DNA from: Rhodoferax ferrireducens T118
GTDB taxonomy: Bacteria > Pseudomonadota > Gammaproteobacteria > Burkholderiales > Burkholderiaceae_C
Direction: 5' to 3'
Length of the DNA stretch: 64,000 nt
Assembly: GCF_000013605.1 (NCBI RefSeq)
Contig: NC_007908.1
Coordinates: forward strand, 3,782,001 to 3,846,000
Position 1 is the stretch's first letter; each line of letters opens with the position of its first letter. The notes beneath the pieces are model-generated. The model did no database searches, had not been told where the DNA came from, and saw only the letters and a program-made list of their open reading frames with translations. The position numbers were made by a program, and so were the translations under genes. This document shows positions 58,374-64,000 of this stretch, one piece after another.

Positions 58374-59558
58374 TCAAGCACCGAGGAATTCACCAACCGG
58401 CTTAAGGTCTTCAATCCGGTCGCAAATAGCCTTGATGACCACTAGGATCGGAACCCCTAGCAAAAGTCCCCATATGCCCCAGAGCCAGCCCCAGGCCAGT
58501 ACGCCGACGAAGATGGCAACCGGATTCATCTTGTTGGTGCGACTCGTCAACCAAGGTGTCAGCAGGAAAGCTTCGATCGAATGAATCACCAGGGAAGTTC
58601 CGCTTACTATCAGCGCCATCTCCAGCGTGCCAAACTGCAGGAAGCTCACCAGCGCCGAACCGGTCGCGATGGCCACACTGCCGACATAGGGAATCAGATC
58701 GAGCACACCTGCGGCAACACCCCATACCGCCGCGTGCTCCAGACCGATGGCCAAGAAGCTCAACCAGGTGGCCAAACCGACCAGGATACTTGTAAACAGC
58801 TGCACCAGCATGTAGCGTTGGATCTGGTCGTGAATCTGATTGAGTGCCTGCAACGTGACTTTCTTCTTGCTCAGCGTGGGTCCGGTAAGTTTGATCAACT
58901 TGCGCCGGAACTGGTCGCCCGAGGCCATGAGAAAGAAAGTGATCAGCGCCACCATCCCGATCTGGCCCAACATCCCCAGCAGTCCCATGGTGCCGCTCCA
59001 CAGATGGTCCTTGATATTGAACTTGGGCTTTTCAATCTGCACCCGTTGGACGCTCCGGCTAACCGGTGCGGCCTGGGTCGACTCATCGGCCGCTTGCTCA
59101 ATTTGAGCGGCCGCCCTCTGCACTGTTGTCAGTGTATTGTTCGGCTTGCCTGGCAGGGATCGAACCGAATCGTGCAGCTTTTGCGCGGCCGCGGGGAGCA
59201 ATTCGACCAGCTTGCTGGCGTCATCGCTCAAAGAATAAGCACCTGCTCCGATGCCGCTGAGAATGCCCAATATCAATACCGCTGCGCTCAATGCGCGTGG
59301 GATCCGGAGCAACTGCAGCCAATCCACCACCGGCGACAGTGCATAACTGAAAAGCAAGCCGACCAACACCGGAATAAAGACGGCACCGGCCCAACGCAAC
59401 GCAAAAACGCTGGCCAGCGTAGCTATCACCACCAGCGAAACGCTGCGCACGTCCACTGGCATATGCAGTAGCACGCGCGATGGTTCTGCCGGCTCGGTGG
59501 CCGCTGTCTCTGCCTGCGCACCCATACCGTCGTGTTGCACTGAAGTTGAATCTGTCAC
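58374..59558 (-). CDS. AI-2E family (PerM/TqsA-like) membrane permease
   Basis: A 394-residue protein with about eight membrane segments in the AI-2E exporter pattern: FALRWAGAVFIPVLVGLLFSY near the start, GVLDLIPYVGSVAIATG in the middle, and WGIWGLLLGVPILVVIKA near the end. Members are proposed exporters of AI-2, Na+ or other solutes. GTG start at 59558 with AGGAG 6 bases upstream. It stands alone. Confidence 0.88.
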   Translation of the reverse strand: MTDSTSVQHDGMGAQAETAATEPAEPSRVLLHMPVDVRSVSLVVIATLASVFALRWAGAVFIPVLVGLLFSYALSPVVDWLQLLRIPRALSAAVLILGILSGIGAGAYSLSDDASKLVELLPAAAQKLHDSVRSLPGKPNNTLTTVQRAAAQIEQAADESTQAAPVSRSVQRVQIEKPKFNIKDHLWSGTMGLLGMLGQIGMVALITFFLMASGDQFRRKLIKLTGPTLSKKKVTLQALNQIHDQIQRYMLVQLFTSILVGLATWLSFLAIGLEHAAVWGVAAGVLDLIPYVGSVAIATGSALVSFLQFGTLEMALIVSGTSLVIHSIEAFLLTPWLTSRTNKMNPVAIFVGVLAWGWLWGIWGLLLGVPILVVIKAICDRIEDLKPVGEFLGA

Positions 59559-59983
59559 TGCTGGCTCCTGCTTACCGCCGAGTGTATTCTCGGTTCAGAA
59601 GCGGTAGTCAAGAAACTTCTTGCGGGTCGCCAACAACCAGTACTTATTTGTCAAGCCTTTTTCTTGATTACAGCATTTGGCTTTTGACATCATGGTCCGC
59701 TTATCATGATCGGCAGCAGTGAACTGATTCGATGGACCGCTTCAAGAGCCGGCCAAGGCCACATTCTGACTTCCTCACTTTGACTGACCGTTATGTAGAA
59801 CTCGGGCCGCCGAAGGACAGCCATCAAGCGTCGCAACCCAATGACGGGGCCATTCCGGTCATTCTTCCATGCGGTCCACGAGCGTCGACTTGACATAGCA
59901 AAGCAGCGCATCACCCAGATGGAAATCGGAGCACAAATCGTTTTGGAGCCCAAGTAGCACGAGGCAATAAATCGGGCATTCTC
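59559..59983. other. Gene-free stretch between the AI-2E permease and dctD
   Basis: No gene, RNA or clear regulatory site is visible in these 425 bases. Short open frames exist but lack ribosome-binding sites and family resemblance. Confidence 0.5.
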
Positions 59984-61321
59984 TCAATTCAACTTCCCTA
60001 AACGGTACTTTCTGATTTTGTCGTGCAGCGTGGTCTTGGCCATACCCACGGCTTCGGCAGTACGCGCCAGGCTACCTCCGTTTCGGCTCAGGGCTTCCGC
60101 AATGAGCGCGCTCTCGAAGGCTTCCACGGTCTCCGCCAGTTGCCGGGGACCGGCGGAAACCTCGGCTGCGAAGGGCGGGAAACCGAGCTCAATACCCAGC
60201 ACCCAGCGGTCGGCCACGTTTCGCAGTTCCCGCACATTGCCTGGCCAGTCGTAAGCCATCAGGCGGCCCTGACGGGGTGGCTCGGCTGCAGACACCGGTC
60301 TCTGATGACGGGCAGCACCTTGCAGCAGGAAGTGCTCGAACATGAGGGGAATATCTTCCCGCCGCTCGCGCAGGGGCGGCAGCTGTAAAGTGACGGCATT
60401 GAGCCGGTAGTAGAGGTCGGCGCGGAAGCGGCCTTGGTCCGATAGCTCCTTCAGGTCCACCTTGGTTGCGGCGATAACCCGGCAGTTCACCGGGATGGGG
60501 GAGTTGGAGCCCAGCCGTTCCAGGCTGCGTTCCTGCAGCACCCGCAGGAGCTTGATCTGCATGCTGAGAGGCATCGACTCGATTTCGTCGAGCAACAAGG
60601 TGCCACCGCTAGCGTACTCGATCTTTCCAATTCGGCGCTTGCCGGCACCGGTATAAGCCCCTGCCTCGTGGCCAAATATTTCGCTTTCGAACAGGGTCTC
60701 TGGCAGGCCGCCGCAGTTGATGGCGACGAAGTGGCCGGAGCGACTCGGCCCGGCTTCGTGCAGGCAGCGGGCCACCAGTTCCTTGCCGGTGCCAGTTTCA
60801 CCCTGGATGAGAATGTCGGCAGCGCTGTTGCCTAGGTCAGCCACCAGTTGCCGCACCCGGGCCATGGCCGGCGAGCGGCCGAGGAGCTTGGCTTCAAGTT
60901 GGTCTCGGTTGCTCAGACGGGCGCGCAGTTGACGCACTTCCAGGGTCAGGCGGCGTTTGTCTAGGGCCCGGCGCACCACTTCCACCAGGTAGTCCGGGGA
61001 GAAGGGCTTTTCGATAAAGTCGTGGGCGCCGTCCTTCATGGCCTGGACCGCCAGGGACACGTCGCCGTGGCCGGTAATCAGCACGACCGGCAGATCCGGG
61101 TCAATGGCCCGCAGTTCCTTGAGTAGGGCCATGCCGTCCATACCCGGCAGTCGGATGTCGCTCACGACCACGCCGGGAAAATCGCGCGTGACGCGGCGCA
61201 GGGCCTTTTCGGCGCTGTCCAGGCCGCTGGCCGGAATGTCTTCCAGCTGCAGGGCCTGTTCGCAGCCCAGGCGGACGTCCGGGTCGTCCTCGACCACCAG
61301 TACCTGGAAGATTTCAGTCAT
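59984..61321 (-). CDS. dctD: C4-dicarboxylate response regulator, sigma54 activator
   Basis: A 445-residue NtrC-family activator. The receiver domain has VVEDDPD and the phospho-acceptor in VVSDIRLPGMDG; the AAA+ domain has GETGTGKELVARCLH, the sigma54-contact loop written GAYTGA instead of GAFTGA, and GGTLLLDEIESMPL; a Fis-type helix-turn-helix ends the protein (SLARTAEAVGMAKTTLHDKI). The ATG at 61321 overlaps dctB by 4 bp. Assignment to Dct rests on dctB and dctA next door. Confidence 0.93.
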   Translation of the reverse strand: MTEIFQVLVVEDDPDVRLGCEQALQLEDIPASGLDSAEKALRRVTRDFPGVVVSDIRLPGMDGMALLKELRAIDPDLPVVLITGHGDVSLAVQAMKDGAHDFIEKPFSPDYLVEVVRRALDKRRLTLEVRQLRARLSNRDQLEAKLLGRSPAMARVRQLVADLGNSAADILIQGETGTGKELVARCLHEAGPSRSGHFVAINCGGLPETLFESEIFGHEAGAYTGAGKRRIGKIEYASGGTLLLDEIESMPLSMQIKLLRVLQERSLERLGSNSPIPVNCRVIAATKVDLKELSDQGRFRADLYYRLNAVTLQLPPLRERREDIPLMFEHFLLQGAARHQRPVSAAEPPRQGRLMAYDWPGNVRELRNVADRWVLGIELGFPPFAAEVSAGPRQLAETVEAFESALIAEALSRNGGSLARTAEAVGMAKTTLHDKIRKYRLGKLN

Positions 61322-63189
61322 GTTGTTGGCCCTCCTGGGGCGGCTGGAATGTCCAGCGTGAAGATGGCGCCGCCTTCTGGATGATTGTCGCCAGACAGGC
61401 TGCCGCCAAAATCGGCGACGATACCGGCAGAGATGGTCAAGCCGAGTCCCAGGCCACTGCCTGCCTCCTTGGTCGTGAAAAACGGTTCGAACAGGTGTGT
61501 TCGTGCTTGCGCGGACAGGCCCGGCCCTCGGTCCCGCACCTGGATCAGAATCCGCTCGCCCTGGCGCCGGGCGGTGATGTCGAGCGCTTGTGCCGGCTGG
61601 CCTTCCATGGCGTCCAGGGCGTTCCCGGCCAGATTCACCAGCACCTGCTCCAGCCGGTTGGCATCGCACCAGGCTTGCAGCTCTTCGTCCGACAGATCGA
61701 TGCAGGCCACGACGCCAGCGCGCCTCAAGCGCTGCTCCAACAGGAACAGGGCGTTATCCACGGCCCGGCGCAGCGGTACGACCTGGGGGCGGCCCGAGGA
61801 CTTGCGGGCGAAGGATTTCAACTGGCCCGTGAGGCGGCCCATCCGATCCACCAGGTCGGCGATGCGATTCAGGTTGCTGTCAGCGGTCTGCTGGTCACCG
61901 CGGGCGAGGAACTTGCGGGCATTGCCGGAGAGGGTGCGTAGCGCCGCCAGCGGTTGATTCAGCTCGTGGGCGATGCCGGAGGAGAGCTGGCCGATAACGG
62001 CCAGCTTGCCGGCCTGGACCAGCTCGTCTTGAGCGGCACGCAAGGTGCGCTCGGCCCGGGTGCGTTCTGCCACCTCCACTTGCAAGCGGGTGTTGGCGGC
62101 AGAGAGGTCGGCGGTGCGCTCCACTACCTTGCGTTCGAGTTCGTCGTGCGCTTGCTGGAGCGCCTCCCGGGCCGCCAGCCGGTCTTTCAGATGGCGTCGC
62201 CGCTCGTTCAGCATCAGCGTCAGGATGCACAGGAAGGCTGCGCCCACGCCAGCCACGGCCGCCCGGTTGGCTGCCATGCCACGCACCTGCTCCTGCAGGG
62301 AGAAGACCGTGATGCTCCAGGGGCTGCCGGGCAGCGGCTGGGTCTGGGCCAGGAACTTGCCGGCGACGGGAAACATGGAGACCATCTCCGGCCCCAGCTT
62401 GGGCAGGGACACCAGGCGGGCGCCGTGCTCCAGTGCCGTCATTTCCACCACGCCCAAGGGATTGAGGGCGCGGCGGTTGTATTGCTGGGTGCGGTCAAAG
62501 GCGCGGCGGGTGGCTTCGTCCAGGGGTGTCAGGGTGGTGAACTTCCAGTCCCGCACCGAGGCTAGGATGACCACGCCGTTCTCATCGGCGACCAGGACCG
62601 GCGCTTCCGCCGTGACCCAGGATTTTTCCAGTTGTTGCAGGCCCACCTTGACCACGGCCACGCCTACCGTGCCCTGGCCATTGGTCAAGGACGAGGCCAG
62701 GTAGTATCCGGGCTCGCCCCGGGTGGTGCCGATGCCAAAGATGCGCCCGCTGCCGGTCTCCATGGCCTGGCGAAAATAGGGACGAAAAGAGAGATCCTCC
62801 CCAAGAAAGCTGTCGGGCCGGCGCCAGTTGCTGGTGGCCAGGACTTTGCCCTTGCTGTCCAGCACGTAGATCGAGAGGGTGCCAGCCCGCTCGTTGAGCT
62901 GTTCCAGGTATTGGTTCACCTGCGCCGTCCGGGTCGGGTGGGGTGCGGCCAGCATTTGCAGCACGTCCCGCTCCAGACCCAGGGTGGTGGAAAAGTAGGC
63001 GTACTTGTCGATTTCCCGCTCCAGGCTGGTGGCGTACAGGTCCAACCGGTGGCGCCCGGTGACCTGCAACTCGGCCAGGCCCATGGCCAAGCTGAAGCGG
63101 AAGGCGAACAGGCTGGCTCCGGCGATGAGGGTCACAAAACCCAGAAACAGGCCAACGCGGCTGAGTAGCTTTGTTTGATGGGGTGACAT
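61318..63189 (-). CDS. dctB: C4-dicarboxylate sensor histidine kinase
   Basis: A 623-residue DctB-type kinase with two membrane segments around a periplasmic double-PAS (dCACHE) sensor that includes FLGEDLSFRPYFRQAMETG and GEPGYYLASS, a cytoplasmic coiled coil (LERKVVERTADLSAANTRL), the H-box GIAHELNQPLAAL (His408) and ATP-binding motifs NLAGNALDAM and SGLGLGLTISAGI. It senses succinate, fumarate or malate in known systems. It lies 79 bp after the dctA stop. Confidence 0.94.
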   Translation of the reverse strand: MSPHQTKLLSRVGLFLGFVTLIAGASLFAFRFSLAMGLAELQVTGRHRLDLYATSLEREIDKYAYFSTTLGLERDVLQMLAAPHPTRTAQVNQYLEQLNERAGTLSIYVLDSKGKVLATSNWRRPDSFLGEDLSFRPYFRQAMETGSGRIFGIGTTRGEPGYYLASSLTNGQGTVGVAVVKVGLQQLEKSWVTAEAPVLVADENGVVILASVRDWKFTTLTPLDEATRRAFDRTQQYNRRALNPLGVVEMTALEHGARLVSLPKLGPEMVSMFPVAGKFLAQTQPLPGSPWSITVFSLQEQVRGMAANRAAVAGVGAAFLCILTLMLNERRRHLKDRLAAREALQQAHDELERKVVERTADLSAANTRLQVEVAERTRAERTLRAAQDELVQAGKLAVIGQLSSGIAHELNQPLAALRTLSGNARKFLARGDQQTADSNLNRIADLVDRMGRLTGQLKSFARKSSGRPQVVPLRRAVDNALFLLEQRLRRAGVVACIDLSDEELQAWCDANRLEQVLVNLAGNALDAMEGQPAQALDITARRQGERILIQVRDRGPGLSAQARTHLFEPFFTTKEAGSGLGLGLTISAGIVADFGGSLSGDNHPEGGAIFTLDIPAAPGGPTT

Positions 63190-63268
63190 AGTGGGACCCA
63201 GGACGTTCGGTTTTCCGAATTATGCCGGACGGTACAGCCATCCACCGCGACCGCCGACTAGGGCGGGG

Positions 63269-64000
63269 TCAGGCCACCGCAATGTCGATGTCTTGCGGCA
63301 ATGGCAGCACTTCTTCGGACTCGGCCAATTCGTCACTCACCGGATCAATTGCGTTTTCCCACTTGGCGACCACAGCGGTGGCGATGGCATTGCCCAGAAT
63401 GTTGGTCACGGTGCGGCCCATGTCAAGGAAGTGATCCACGCCCAGCACCAGCAGCAGACCAGCTTCCGGCAGACCAAACATGGGCAACACGGCGGCCACC
63501 ACCACGAGGGAGGCACGGGGGACGCCAGCGATGCCCTTGGAGGAAACCATCAGCACCAGCAACATGGTGACTTGCTGGCCGAGGCTCATGGGGATGTTGT
63601 AGGCTTGCGAGATGAACAACGCAGCAAAAGTGGTGTACATCATCGAGCCATCAAGATTGAAGGAATAGCCCAGGGGCAGAACAAAACCGGTGACCCGGTC
63701 TTTGACGCCGAACTTCTCCAGCTGTTCCATCAGCTTGGGGTAGGCAGATTCACTGCTAGCGGTGGAGAAGCCAAGCAGCATGGGGCCACGGACCAGTTTA
63801 AGGAGACGGAACACGTCCTTGCCCAACACAAAATAGCCAGCACTGATCACCACCAACCACAAGGTCGCCAGGGCGAGGTAAAAGCTGCCCATGTACCGGC
63901 CGTACACCAGTAAGATGCCCAGTCCCTGTGTGGTGATGACGGCAGCCACGGCGGCAAAAACACCGATCGGGGCGAAACGCATCACGTAGTCTGTGACCTG
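63269..64000 (-). CDS. dctA: C4-dicarboxylate/proton symporter, cut by the right edge
   Basis: The C-terminal 243 residues of a DctA-type (DAACS) symporter are visible. They include the serine-rich reentrant loop in GFSTASSESAYPKL, the transport motif GYSFNLDGSMMYTTFAALFI, SSKGIAGVPRASLVV, and VDHFLDMGRTVTNILGNAIATAV. The N-terminus lies beyond the window. The protein imports succinate, fumarate and malate and is usually induced by DctB/DctD. Confidence 0.95.
   Translation of the reverse strand, partial: QVTDYVMRFAPIGVFAAVAAVITTQGLGILLVYGRYMGSFYLALATLWLVVISAGYFVLGKDVFRLLKLVRGPMLLGFSTASSESAYPKLMEQLEKFGVKDRVTGFVLPLGYSFNLDGSMMYTTFAALFISQAYNIPMSLGQQVTMLLVLMVSSKGIAGVPRASLVVVAAVLPMFGLPEAGLLLVLGVDHFLDMGRTVTNILGNAIATAVVAKWENAIDPVSDELAESEEVLPLPQDIDIAVA

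Overview
The window looks like a piece of chromosome from a Comamonadaceae betaproteobacterium, most likely Rhodoferax-like. The evidence is the dcw and urease gene content, a DksA with a long Ala/Lys/Pro-rich N-terminus, and a probable rhodoquinone-biosynthesis gene (rquA). This assignment rests on gene content and protein sequence only; no database search was possible.

Layout. Positions 1-3.9 kb (minus) hold a response regulator cut by the edge and a very large fusion of an NCS1-type permease with a hybrid histidine kinase. Positions 3.9-10.1 kb (plus) are a urease operon, ureA-ureB-(LysE-like exporter)-ureC-(GNAT)-ureE-ureF-ureG, interrupted by a minus-strand AbrB/Doc toxin-antitoxin pair; ureD is not in the window. 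Positions 10.5-12.7 kb are accessory: an Ala/Gln-rich repeat protein, an N-terminally truncated isoaspartyl peptidase and a low-molecular-weight phosphatase. Positions 12.8-17.8 kb (plus) carry an RNB exoribonuclease, a TonB-like protein, aroE, lpxC and a 58-residue membrane ORF. Positions 17.8-21.4 kb (minus) carry rquA, ruvC and a lipoprotein.

Positions 21.6-41.4 kb (minus) are the cell-wall/division cluster, in transcription order mraZ-rsmH-ftsL-ftsI-murE-murF-mraY-murD-ftsW-murG-murC-ddl-ftsQ-ftsA-ftsZ, then mtgA. Most junctions overlap by a few bases, and a four-unit MraZ operator precedes mraZ. Positions 41.6-54.6 kb are housekeeping: hslVU, a STAS protein, dksA, a CobW GTPase, an rRNA methyltransferase, xerC, a DUF484 gene, dapF, a MazG-like pyrophosphohydrolase and a Nudix/metallo-beta-lactamase fusion. 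Positions 54.6-64 kb are more plastic: an EAL-domain relic, a chemoreceptor, an IS1182-like transposase relic, an AI-2E family permease and the C4-dicarboxylate system dctD-dctB-dctA (dctA cut by the right edge).

The most unusual content is repetitive DNA that has entered translated sequence. A dispersed repeat of about 57 bp occurs at least 13 times, several times in frame inside aroE, murC, murD, murE, murG, rlmI, dapF, an RNB nuclease and the Nudix/MBL gene. Three related 310-430 bp elements made of two inverted GC-rich hairpin units sit at the murG|murC, murE|murF and DUF484|xerC junctions. Each stays open as a reading frame that ends in a 4-bp overlap with the start codon of the next gene. 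Gene order also suggests an inversion of about 5.8 kb that exchanged lpxC and mtgA.
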